Shown here in pieces: positions 24,256 through 33,025 of a stretch of 38,362 bases of DNA. Numbering within the stretch: position 1 is the stretch's first letter; every line of letters begins with the position of its first letter. The notes below the pieces were generated by a model, which saw only the letters and a list, made by a program, of their open reading frames with translations, was not told where the DNA came from and did no database searches. The position numbers and the translations under genes were made by a program. The stretch is from an uncultured Clostridia bacterium (GTDB lineage Bacteria > Bacillota > Clostridia > UBA1381). The DNA lies in the NCBI GenBank assembly GCA_934486495.1, contig CAKSPW010000018.1, positions 1 through 38,362 of the forward strand, in the 5' to 3' direction.

Positions 24256-27200
24256 TCACTCTCCCAATTTCTGTACATCAATAAGCGGACTTAACTCCAT
24301 ATTCCATACGCCTGCCTTGTAGCTGTGTCCGGGTGTATATCGTATCGGCAATGTAATGGCGGATGTTCCGGTAATAAGCGCATTGGAGGAGCTGAAGTTA
24401 ACGCTGACAAGATAACCGTCCTTATACTCGGCAACAAATGCCATACACGGAATTTCACTGTACGGATTTGTATATGTAAACTCCACATATCCGTCTGTTT
24501 GACTTGCGGGTACGTCCGTTAAAATGTTTTGATGATTATCCATATATCCCGTACATTCAAGCCTGTATTCCTCCGGCACATATTCTCCCATGTTATAAGA
24601 GAGAATCTCAATGTAGTCAATATAGAAATTACCGGGGTCATTTTTAAGATCATCGCCAAATCCGAACGGGTCAATTCTAAGCTGCTTGAGTGTTCCGCTC
24701 CAATTTGAGTTAAAGCTCATATCAAGATATGCGTCCTCGTATTCGCCCTTTGCAGCAGGTGAGAATGCCTTGACGGAATTTGCCTCCGAGTAAGCCGTTG
24801 CATCATTTGTTATGAAATAAACCTGCAAATTATTAGGCTCCGTAAGCGGTGTTTTATACTTAATATGAATAACCTCCCTGCCTGTGAGCGCAATATTCAG
24901 ATTATTCGGCGACAGTATTGACGGGTCTTTTGTGTAATAATACGAGCCTATCCGCCCCAGCCTTTTAAGCTTAATCTCAAGGGTATCGGTAAGCGCCGTT
25001 AGTGTTACTCCGCTTCCGACCGTAAAGCCTTCTCTGCTGCCGTTAAAGTCCCATCGCTTAAGCGGTGTGTCACGCAAAACGTCAAATACGTTATAGTTCT
25101 CATCTCTCGGAGTTACCTTTTCAATTCTCTTTTGGTCGTAAAGATGACCGAGTCTTGCTGTGTCCTTCGGTCTTACATCTGTATGCTGCGGCTGACCGAA
25201 CACCTTTCCTATTGCCTCAAGATAACCGAATCCGCCCAAATTGCTCGGCATAAAGAAGTGACCCTCTCCATATTCATTCCAGTTGTCAAGCACTACCATT
25301 CTGTCGCCCAGCTCTGCGCCCGACGCTCCGTTCGGGAAATATTTGTTCTTAACCCAATTTGCAAGCTGTTCAACGGCTGACGGTGTTAAGAATCCGCCTG
25401 CTTTTCTGTTCCACGGCGTATCATCACGTCCCATTCCGATTGTCGGAATATATGAAATAATGCCGTTTTCTTTTTGCCGCATAATTTCGTTTTGCATTTT
25501 TGCAACCGTGTAGCAGCTCTCGCCGTGACTGTAACTGTAAATTGCGTCATAACCGCTGTTTTTAAATCTATTCAGCACATCGGTTGATGACGATGAAGTA
25601 GTACCGATAAGATATATCCCGTCAAAGCCGAGCTTTTTAACCTCATTTTTGAGATATTCCACAGCCTCTGTTATGCCGTCGCTTCCGAGTGCGTCCGTGA
25701 GCGTCTTAATATCGTAAATGTTTAAAACTATCTTGTTGTCAAGCGTTAAGTAGCCGGGGTCTTTAAAGTAATACTCACACCAGAACGGAACAATATTATT
25801 CTTAAAGTCCGAAAGCATATCCGCATTTGACAGATTGCCCGACCTTCTAAACCCTGCGTTTTCCCATGCAATAGCAAATTTTATCTTATCCTTATATTTA
25901 GCGTTAAAGTATCCGTCATGAATTGAGTATCCGTTTCTCGGCTCTTTTATCGGTTCGCCGACATTTCCGGGTCTGTACCAGCAGTGGATTGAATAGTCTA
26001 TTCCGTGTTCAACCATCCACTTAATTTCCCAATCCTTAACCTCGGAAGAACCGTCGTCATACAGTCCGAGATACGGTATTCTCTTTGGATAATCAGCAAT
26101 TTTATCCCATCCGAAATGCTTGCCCTCATGCCACAAATCACACGTTTGAATACCGACAAGCACATCATTTGCAGACTTTTGGAGCTTTGACGGTGTACTC
26201 GGATAATCGCTCGGAATTGACGGATTGTCAAATACGTAAATATCATCGAGCCAAATTGTGTCCTTTTCACTTACGCCTGTTGAAAATGCAATTGCGTCCA
26301 TTGAACCGTTGGCTTGCGCAAATTTCTTATTATACGCCTTTTCCTTGCCGTTTACCTGAACGGTGCATTTACCGTTTAAATAATTTGCGGTTAACCTAAA
26401 CGTGTTCCAAATGTTCCCCGGCACATTGCTGACATAATCGTAAACATCATTTTCGTTTTTGAGATAGAGCTTGTTGTTTTCTATCTTAAGCTTTAAATCG
26501 CCTGCGGTAACATTCAGCATATTAATCTGTTTATTCGGCGAATACGCTTTAAACGTTATAACCTCATCACCGGCAATAGCCTTGCGCAGTGTTTGCCCGG
26601 CAAATGATTTACCGCTTGTGAGCGTATCTGAAAGGCAAAGGCTGTATACATCGGAAACAGGCGTTCCCACAGATGAAATAACGCTTATATTACCCTCTGT
26701 TTTCCATCTTCCGTTTTCACCGAATGATGTACCGGTTGTGTACGGCACAAATTCATCGGCAACATGATAGTTCTTTGCGATTCTTACAGGGCCGGTATAA
26801 AGTCTGCCCACACCTGCTTTTGAGGTGAAAAATCTGATGTTGTCGATTGCCGCACCCTGCAGCGGTAAAAGCTCGGCGGCTTTGTTTCCGTTTACAAACA
26901 CATCGTATGTCATGGAAGCAAAATCAATTTCAAGTCTTAACCCTACCGTTTGATTTGCGGAGTACACGCATACCATTTTGTCACCGAAATACAAGCCTTT
27001 ATTTCTCACATCAGCCTTTATCACTTCTTTATCGCCGCTGTAAAGACCGAATCCCCAACCGTCATTTGACGGATTTGTAATACCCAAACGCATTTCGGCT
27101 ATCACAAACGAATTGTCAAGCTCTTCAAACGTTCTTCTCGCAACAACGCTGTCCGATGAACTGTTATCTATAAGCCATATTCCGTTTAATCCGCCGAAAT

Positions 27201-27660
27201 AAATGTTTGATGTTGATAAATCCTTAGTCCATTGACCCTCAAGCAAATCCCATGCGCATCTTGAAAAGTCCTCGGTATCTCCCGTTCTCGGCATTGAAAA
27301 GTCCTCGTCAAGCACATAATATGCGTCTGCCGGCTTCTGCATCTCGATTGCGTTTACAACAATTTCACCCTGCTCGCTTTCATCTGTCGATGTTCTCATT
27401 ATGTATCTGTAAGTTGCGGTAACATTTTCAAATGCAACCTCAAATTCAATATTTCCGCTGCTGTCGGTTTTTTTCTCGTCAATAAAACAAATATTGTCAG
27501 CCGAATCAAATACCCTAAACGAGCATTGTTTCCCGGCAGAGTTTGGAAAGCACGCACTTATTGTTTTAATGATATAGTTTTCTGCCGCAAGCGGAGAAAC
27601 CCAAAACGACGATATAAACAGCAATACTAAAATCAGCGATATAATTCTGTTCTTTTTCAT
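24256..27660 (-). CDS. Secreted multidomain protein with GH99/WbsX-like catalytic domain
   Basis: The ATG at 27660 is preceded by AAGGAGG at 6 nt and begins a signal peptide (MKKNRIISLILVLLFISSF). The 1134-residue order is: Ig-like domain (27-95); LamG-like domains (about 110-297 and 300-480); catalytic domain (about 500-830); a carbohydrate-binding-like module (about 860-1030, LRIDPFGFG and FYIDYIEIL); and a C-terminal beta domain. The catalytic domain has VGIQTCDLWHEGKHFGWD, KFAIAWENAG, IPTIGMG and DNWNEYGEGH. The WNE(Y/W)xEG pattern (E796, E799) is shared by GH99 endo-acting alpha-mannosidases, GH71 and the WbsX group, so retaining-type hydrolysis is possible. Substrate and activity are unproven. 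It is a paralogue of the 1549-aa protein but lacks its SGNH esterase. There is no SLH domain or other anchor; retention may depend on binding modules. Confidence 0.82.
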   Translation of the reverse strand: MKKNRIISLILVLLFISSFWVSPLAAENYIIKTISACFPNSAGKQCSFRVFDSADNICFIDEKKTDSSGNIEFEVAFENVTATYRYIMRTSTDESEQGEIVVNAIEMQKPADAYYVLDEDFSMPRTGDTEDFSRCAWDLLEGQWTKDLSTSNIYFGGLNGIWLIDNSSSDSVVARRTFEELDNSFVIAEMRLGITNPSNDGWGFGLYSGDKEVIKADVRNKGLYFGDKMVCVYSANQTVGLRLEIDFASMTYDVFVNGNKAAELLPLQGAAIDNIRFFTSKAGVGRLYTGPVRIAKNYHVADEFVPYTTGTSFGENGRWKTEGNISVISSVGTPVSDVYSLCLSDTLTSGKSFAGQTLRKAIAGDEVITFKAYSPNKQINMLNVTAGDLKLKIENNKLYLKNENDVYDYVSNVPGNIWNTFRLTANYLNGKCTVQVNGKEKAYNKKFAQANGSMDAIAFSTGVSEKDTIWLDDIYVFDNPSIPSDYPSTPSKLQKSANDVLVGIQTCDLWHEGKHFGWDKIADYPKRIPYLGLYDDGSSEVKDWEIKWMVEHGIDYSIHCWYRPGNVGEPIKEPRNGYSIHDGYFNAKYKDKIKFAIAWENAGFRRSGNLSNADMLSDFKNNIVPFWCEYYFKDPGYLTLDNKIVLNIYDIKTLTDALGSDGITEAVEYLKNEVKKLGFDGIYLIGTTSSSSTDVLNRFKNSGYDAIYSYSHGESCYTVAKMQNEIMRQKENGIISYIPTIGMGRDDTPWNRKAGGFLTPSAVEQLANWVKNKYFPNGASGAELGDRMVVLDNWNEYGEGHFFMPSNLGGFGYLEAIGKVFGQPQHTDVRPKDTARLGHLYDQKRIEKVTPRDENYNVFDVLRDTPLKRWDFNGSREGFTVGSGVTLTALTDTLEIKLKRLGRIGSYYYTKDPSILSPNNLNIALTGREVIHIKYKTPLTEPNNLQVYFITNDATAYSEANSVKAFSPAAKGEYEDAYLDMSFNSNWSGTLKQLRIDPFGFGDDLKNDPGNFYIDYIEILSYNMGEYVPEEYRLECTGYMDNHQNILTDVPASQTDGYVEFTYTNPYSEIPCMAFVAEYKDGYLVSVNFSSSNALITGTSAITLPIRYTPGHSYKAGVWNMELSPLIDVQKLGE

Positions 27661-27674
27661 TCCAATCCTCCTTT

Positions 27675-27694
27675 GTGCCGCCGTGCTGCGGCGC
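27675..27694 (-). other. Small GC hairpin next to the ribosome site of the GH99-like gene
   Basis: GTGCCGC and GCGGCGC form a 7-bp stem with one G-T pair and a 6-nt loop. The stem ends 3 nt from the AAGGAGG site (plus coordinates 27667-27671). It may tune translation of the 1134-aa gene; no U run follows. Confidence 0.4.
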
Positions 27695-27731
27695 ATATCG
27701 CAATTCGGAAAAGCGCACGTATATCAAAGCG

Positions 27732-29573
27732 TCAATTCCTCCATGTTACTCCGTCAACCAACGATTTACCGCCTCTGATGCTGTCCCATACAAATGCTTT
27801 TATTATATATTTGCCATCATCTGCGGCTACGGGGATTGAAACCTCGGACGATTTTATTTCCCCGTTCGGTTCTATTTCAATCTTCGTGCTGCCTGTATTT
27901 ACAAGCTTTCCGTCCTTATACAGCATTACAAAAGCAATTGCGTTTTGCGTTTCGCCTGTCATGTTTTTAATTTTCTCTGCCTTTAGCGTTATGCTCCCCG
28001 ATGTTATTCTTCCGTTTGTAAGCTCCGCCTCGCCGTCATACAAGCCTACCGATTTAACAAACACCTTACCCGTTGTCATAAATTCAACCGATAAGTCATT
28101 AACGTTATATCCGTATTTATTCTTCCACGTATTCGAGCCGAGGGTTAATTTATAATTCTGACCATATTCGAGTCCGTTTATTTTCAAATTCAATGTTTGG
28201 CTGTCAATCATCTCACCTGTAACGTCTCCCTTTTGACCGTTTAGCATTATGTTATCAAAATTAACGCTTGAAATATCGAGAGGTACGGAAAAATGTATTT
28301 TTGCAGCCGTTTCTTCTTTAACCACGGGGATATTATCTCTATCCCCGATCATATTTTCAAATTCTGTTTTATCAATTACCGTATTTTCACTTGCCACCTC
28401 ACAGATAACGTCATCAAGATACCACACATATCCGTTAGGGCCTGTTACATTGAGTCTTGCGTCGGCATAATCCTTCGGCATGGTGTAGACTGTGTGCAGC
28501 TCATAAAATCCGTCGTTTACATCCTCAATCTTGAGTATTCCTCTTTTATTGAATGCGTCGTTATTTGCCGCACCGCCCAAATCGGTGAAACGAATATAAA
28601 TCTCTCCGTCCTTCTCGGCACTGTCGGGAATTTCCTCACCGACATATACCCTCGCACTCAAATAATATGTCACTCCCCCCGAAAGTGAAATCAAATAGTT
28701 CACTCCGGGATATATTCCTTTATTGCTCTTATTCGGGATAATTTTAAGCGCATGTTCTCCCGATACGCCTTTTACATCCTTAACCTCGTCGGTTACCGTA
28801 TTTGCTGCGCTTATAACCGAAAACTGATTACGTCTGTTTACATTTCCGATAACGGTGCCCACCGGTGCGTTTTCAAAATCACCGTCAGCTACCATTGATT
28901 TTGACGGAATAATTGTCGGCTTTGGTGTAGGTTCGGGAGTCGGCTCGGGCGTCGGTGTAGGCTCGGGTGTGGGAGTCGGTGTAGGTGTGGGTACCTCCTT
29001 CTCCTTACAGCTTACATCATCAATATACCAATTATACCCGTTAGGCCCCGAAACGACAAGCCGTGCGCTTTTATAAGCCTTCGGTGTTATGCCGCTTACC
29101 GAAATTTCGGCAAATCCGTCTTTAAAATAAGTTAATTGCTTTGTTACCTTCGTTCCCGCCGCGGGGCAGTATATAGATACCTCATCCCCTATGTTCACAG
29201 CACCGTCAATTGCGTCCGACACATATACCATAGCCTTTGCCTCATAGCTTACATTTGCGCCAAGCTCAAAAGTATACGTAACCGTCGATGTTCTTGCCGA
29301 CGAGCTTTCCGGCATAACGTGCACGGCGTTATTTCCGGTGTTTTTTACATCATCAACGACAGCAGCTTCTCCGTATGAAACAGAAAACACACCTGCCGCC
29401 GTCTTATTTCCAAGTTTTTCTCCGACAGTCAAGCCTTCAAAGCCGCCGTCAATGACAAACTCATCACCGATTGATGCCGCCGCATTTTTTTGCGGCAAAG
29501 TATTAATTACACCGAATACCAAAGTTATTGATGTAGCAATTGCTCCGATTTTATTAAGCAGTTCATTCTTCAT
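27732..29573 (-). CDS. Secreted protein with two carbohydrate-binding-like modules, Pro-Thr linker and Ig-like domains
   Basis: The ATG at 29573 follows AAGGA at 7 nt and opens a signal peptide of about 33 residues. The 613-residue protein carries two related beta-sandwich modules of the CBM4/9/22-like type (about 36-193 and 225-395). Each starts with V.DG.FE and ends with GPNGY.WY(I/L)DDV. They are joined by a PTPTPEPTP-type linker (about 194-224). A Big_5/SbsA-like Ig domain (about 415-510; IHFSVPLDIS, YKLTLGSNTWKN) follows, then the recurrent C-terminal beta module ending IKAFVWDSIRGGK. There is no catalytic or anchoring motif. Its role is probably glycan binding that holds substrate near the enzymes encoded beside it. 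It lies between the SGNH esterase gene and the second GH99-like gene with short gaps, so co-transcription is likely. Confidence 0.82.
   Translation of the reverse strand: MKNELLNKIGAIATSITLVFGVINTLPQKNAAASIGDEFVIDGGFEGLTVGEKLGNKTAAGVFSVSYGEAAVVDDVKNTGNNAVHVMPESSSARTSTVTYTFELGANVSYEAKAMVYVSDAIDGAVNIGDEVSIYCPAAGTKVTKQLTYFKDGFAEISVSGITPKAYKSARLVVSGPNGYNWYIDDVSCKEKEVPTPTPTPTPEPTPTPEPTPEPTPKPTIIPSKSMVADGDFENAPVGTVIGNVNRRNQFSVISAANTVTDEVKDVKGVSGEHALKIIPNKSNKGIYPGVNYLISLSGGVTYYLSARVYVGEEIPDSAEKDGEIYIRFTDLGGAANNDAFNKRGILKIEDVNDGFYELHTVYTMPKDYADARLNVTGPNGYVWYLDDVICEVASENTVIDKTEFENMIGDRDNIPVVKEETAAKIHFSVPLDISSVNFDNIMLNGQKGDVTGEMIDSQTLNLKINGLEYGQNYKLTLGSNTWKNKYGYNVNDLSVEFMTTGKVFVKSVGLYDGEAELTNGRITSGSITLKAEKIKNMTGETQNAIAFVMLYKDGKLVNTGSTKIEIEPNGEIKSSEVSIPVAADDGKYIIKAFVWDSIRGGKSLVDGVTWRN
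28924..28993 (-). repeat. Tandem short repeat encoding the Pro-Thr-Glu linker
   Basis: Imperfect 6-bp units (GGTGTA, GGCTCG and GGAGTC-like on the plus strand) encode the PTPTPEPTP linker between the two binding modules of the 613-aa protein. The repeat is purely coding and has no spacer structure. Confidence 0.8.
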
Positions 29574-29624
29574 AGTAGCTTCCTTCCAACACGACTATCG
29601 TATTATTATTTTTCCGATATCCGC

Positions 29625-29654
29625 CCCATGTGTTTCGCAGAGGAAACACATGGG
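29625..29654 (-). other. Strong intergenic hairpin in the right-hand operon
   Basis: CCCATGTGTTTC (29625-29636) and GAAACACATGGG (29643-29654) form a perfect 12-bp stem with a 6-nt loop in the 103-nt gap between the 1105-aa and 613-aa genes. Read on the minus strand it is followed by GCGGATATC, not U residues. It could act as a partial terminator, an mRNA end stabiliser or a processing site that sets differential expression within the operon. Confidence 0.65.
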
Positions 29655-29676
29655 ACAGAAATTCACAATTTTAAAC

Positions 29677-32600
29677 TTATCTTACAGAGTCAATAAGAGT
29701 CGGCAATACATTCCATAAATCGTTTGCCATAGCCTCCATACCTCTGTCGCCCGGATGCATCAAAACGCCGTCTATAACGTTAGATGCAAACACATTCGGA
29801 TAATCCTTGTAATATGATTTTGCGTTATATTCATCGCCTGCATAAGCCGTCATATCTACGAGCTTCCACTCCGGATGAGAAGCGGCTGCCGCATCAATCT
29901 GTGCAAGCACATTTGCATTTGTAAGAGTGGTTTTACCTGCTATTATCTTTGCTTTTCCGCTCGGATTAAAGAAGTTCATTATGTTCTCGTAATACTTTGC
30001 CGTAAACTCATAAGGTGTGTTAAACTCGGGGTCCATTTCATTGTCGGCATTGTTGCAATTTGCGCCGAATGTTGCGATAATAATATCAGCATTAAAATCG
30101 GCAAGGTCTTTGTAGTTGTTTGACATAAACTTATTAAAATCATAGAAATACTTTTCAAACTCTGAAATATTTCTGTACATTACAATGTAATCCTTTGTCT
30201 TTGTGTCGATTTTTGAAATAAGGCGATGTACATAGTCCTTATCCTCACTCGACGCTGCCATACCCCATGTACCGAGCCAGCCTTTTTGCTCAGATGCATT
30301 ATGCTGAGTTATTGAGTTACCTATAATAAGTATTTTTACAGGTCCCGTTTCGTAAGGCTTTGCATTATCCATGGTATCCCAAACGAACGTCTTAATTGAC
30401 ATACCCTCTGCCGCAGCCGTAACGCTGAGAGTTGCGGTAACAGCTTTTCCGACCGTTCCGGACATAATGTTGTCCGAACCATATGCCGTGTTTACGAGTC
30501 TGCCGTTTGCATCGTAAAGCGCAATAATCGCTGTTACAGGCATATTGTCTTCCTTAGTATTTGTAGCTGTTACGGTATATTTATATGTTCCGTTTTTAAT
30601 ATCCGTCTTCGGAGCATCGGTAAACGTGCTGCCGTCAGCGGAATATGTGAAGCTGATGCTGTCAAACTTCTTTTCGCCTTCTATAACGTCATAATAGAAA
30701 AGCATATTATTATCGGCGTGCGATATAACTATAACGTTTCCTGCCGCAAGTTCACCGTCATTTACATTGGTGAATGTAGCGTCAGTGTATGCAACTGCAT
30801 TAAATGCGCCTGCGTCAATATCGTCAATTGTCGTTCCCGAATAAGCCAAAACGGTCTTTGCGGCATTGTCGATTATACCCAAGTTTTGGTCTATTGCAAG
30901 CTCGGGGACGTTCATGCTTATTGCCGGCATTTCCTTATATGTGTTAATCTTGATATCGTCGTAGTATATGGTCATTGGTGAATCATTTGCGCCTGCCGAT
31001 GCAATAAATCTCACCTGATACTTCCCGTCCGCACTTAAATCAAGGCTTGCATCGGTAAAGCTCTTTGCAAGTACTCCGTTTATGTATACGTCAACCTTAG
31101 CCTTGCATGAGTCGCCCAAATTCGATTTTGAAGGTTCAAGATTGGTTATAGCATACTTAATATTATTCCATCTTCCTATATTAAAGTACGTTTTGCCGAA
31201 TTGACCTCCAATCACGTTACTCCATTTTGCTCCGATTCGTCCGTTTTCAAAATTTGTATCGGGCAAGAAATTGTATTCAACCGTAACATACTCCGCATTT
31301 GACGGAACAGCCTGATATTCAAGATAAATATCTGTTTGTGATGTTGTTGTTTTAACAGCCTTAACAGAATAATCATCTGCCGCCTTACCGGCAACTCCGC
31401 CGACAAACGACGCTGTTCCGATAGTGTTCGCAATTGAAGAAATCTTTCCGTATGACTTACCGTTAAAGTTTTCGTCCACAACCAAAGGTACAAATTCCGG
31501 CTCCTCGCTTACAGCCGTCACATCATAGTATCTGATTGCTCCGTCAGCATCCTCCGTAACAACAACGTTTCCGACGCTTAATGCCGCATCACCTGTAATC
31601 TCAGATGCATACGTATTATCGGTGTATGCTCTTACAGTTGCTCCCTCAGCACTCAGACCCGACAGTTTTACCGTGCTTGATGCCGAGATTGTTCCGTGTT
31701 CCATACGCTTAGGCTCGGTAACGATTACGCCGCTGCCGGAAAGCTGTGTAAACGTATGTCTTTGATAAGGTGCATCATTTGTCAAAGAAATTTTAAAATC
31801 GTCGAGCATTACTACCGAATCCGTTCCCGAGCTGATAGGAATAAAGCCGAGTCTGTACGGGAAGTAATCATCGCCCGCACCGTACTTATCACTCTTTCTT
31901 ATAAGTCCCGGCCACGAAACTTCTATTCCGTTTATATAAAGCGCTGTTAAAAACTCCAAAGATGTAGATGAAGTGTCATAGCCTGTTTTGTTTTCAAAAA
32001 TAGCCTCTACCTTGTTCCACTCATTAAGCTTCATAAATCTGTGGTTAGCGTCCGGACTGCTCTCGTTTCCTGCCATGCTGTAATGAAGAACCGTATTCCT
32101 TGCACGATTTTCCACAAGATTTACGTTTGATACCGGCATAAAGTTATACTCAATCTTCGCATATTTTTTTGAAACGGGAATATCAAAGTAAAGATAATTA
32201 TCGTTCAAATTGCCTGTAAATCTAACCGATTTATCATTAGCCTTTTTACCGCCGGCGCCTGACACGTAAGATGCGGAAATTCCGTTAAAGCTGTAATACT
32301 GCCCTATTGCGGTATCGTTTGTAAACTTATCGTTTAAAAATGTTTCTTCAATACTGTCGGCGGTATATATTTTAACGTTATCGCTGTATAAAGTCATCTT
32401 AGAGGTGCCGTCGGATATAAACTGAAATCTCATTTGAGGCATTAAATTCCAATCCACGTTGTTTTCAAGCTTGGAATATCTTATCTTTTCTCCGTTTAGC
32501 TCAACAGTGGATCTTTTTGACACTAAATCAATTTCAAATTTAATATGATTCCAGTCGTTTTTCTTGGCTGTAGCCAAATCAATCGAATACGTCAGATTGT

Positions 32601-32994
32601 TCCACTTCTCACGGGCACGTACAGCACTGATACCTTCAACCGGTACAAAGTCAAGCTCCATAAAAAGAACTCTGTTTTTATTAGCTTCATCCCATGTTAT
32701 ATTAGTGTTGTTAAACAGCTGAAGTCCGTCTTCGAGGGCTTTTGTCTGTTCGAGTACGGCAAAGCTGTCGCTGGCAGGCTTGCTGCCAAAACCATTGCTT
32801 GAAAACTCCGGTATATTTTCGCTTCGGGTTACAACATTTGCATATGTGCCGATTGCATTCATTCCGCCGCCCCAAATTCCGGTCGTGTTATAAATGTTAA
32901 TATAATCTCCGCCCTCTGCGAAAACCGGCATTACCGAAAGCGCCATTGATGCCGTTATTACGGTCGCCATAATTTTCCTAACCAACTTTTTCAC
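29677..32994 (-). CDS. Secreted LamG-like multidomain SGNH/GDSL esterase
   Basis: The start is a GTG at 32994 with AAGGAGG 7 nt upstream; the signal peptide (about 1-26) confirms it. The 1105 residues contain three LamG/concanavalin-like modules (about 40-215, 216-410, 515-690). Between and after them lie two small beta domains sharing YTD.T(Y/F) ... GNV(V/I)V ... (F/Y)YYDV. The recurrent Ig-like module (FDSISFTYSADG to IKTFVWDTMDNAKP) follows, then the C-terminal SGNH hydrolase (about 885-1105). The SGNH blocks are ILIIGNSITQH (Ser894), the Gly-Asn pair in FGANCNN, and LMHPGDRGM (His1080). The usual Asp three residues before His is a Val; an Asp lies two residues further back. Such enzymes commonly deacetylate polysaccharides, including rhamnogalacturonan (family knowledge). 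The specific substrate is inferred from context only. No SLH is present. Confidence 0.85.
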   Translation of the reverse strand: MKKLVRKIMATVITASMALSVMPVFAEGGDYINIYNTTGIWGGGMNAIGTYANVVTRSENIPEFSSNGFGSKPASDSFAVLEQTKALEDGLQLFNNTNITWDEANKNRVLFMELDFVPVEGISAVRAREKWNNLTYSIDLATAKKNDWNHIKFEIDLVSKRSTVELNGEKIRYSKLENNVDWNLMPQMRFQFISDGTSKMTLYSDNVKIYTADSIEETFLNDKFTNDTAIGQYYSFNGISASYVSGAGGKKANDKSVRFTGNLNDNYLYFDIPVSKKYAKIEYNFMPVSNVNLVENRARNTVLHYSMAGNESSPDANHRFMKLNEWNKVEAIFENKTGYDTSSTSLEFLTALYINGIEVSWPGLIRKSDKYGAGDDYFPYRLGFIPISSGTDSVVMLDDFKISLTNDAPYQRHTFTQLSGSGVIVTEPKRMEHGTISASSTVKLSGLSAEGATVRAYTDNTYASEITGDAALSVGNVVVTEDADGAIRYYDVTAVSEEPEFVPLVVDENFNGKSYGKISSIANTIGTASFVGGVAGKAADDYSVKAVKTTTSQTDIYLEYQAVPSNAEYVTVEYNFLPDTNFENGRIGAKWSNVIGGQFGKTYFNIGRWNNIKYAITNLEPSKSNLGDSCKAKVDVYINGVLAKSFTDASLDLSADGKYQVRFIASAGANDSPMTIYYDDIKINTYKEMPAISMNVPELAIDQNLGIIDNAAKTVLAYSGTTIDDIDAGAFNAVAYTDATFTNVNDGELAAGNVIVISHADNNMLFYYDVIEGEKKFDSISFTYSADGSTFTDAPKTDIKNGTYKYTVTATNTKEDNMPVTAIIALYDANGRLVNTAYGSDNIMSGTVGKAVTATLSVTAAAEGMSIKTFVWDTMDNAKPYETGPVKILIIGNSITQHNASEQKGWLGTWGMAASSEDKDYVHRLISKIDTKTKDYIVMYRNISEFEKYFYDFNKFMSNNYKDLADFNADIIIATFGANCNNADNEMDPEFNTPYEFTAKYYENIMNFFNPSGKAKIIAGKTTLTNANVLAQIDAAAASHPEWKLVDMTAYAGDEYNAKSYYKDYPNVFASNVIDGVLMHPGDRGMEAMANDLWNVLPTLIDSVR

Positions 32995-33025
32995 AATAAT
33001 ACCTCCTTTTTAATTCTGCCAAAGC

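Noticed and set aside
28924..28993. Dense short repeats considered as a CRISPR or regulatory array
   Set aside because: The units are 6-bp, without unique spacers, and translate in frame to a Pro-Thr linker.
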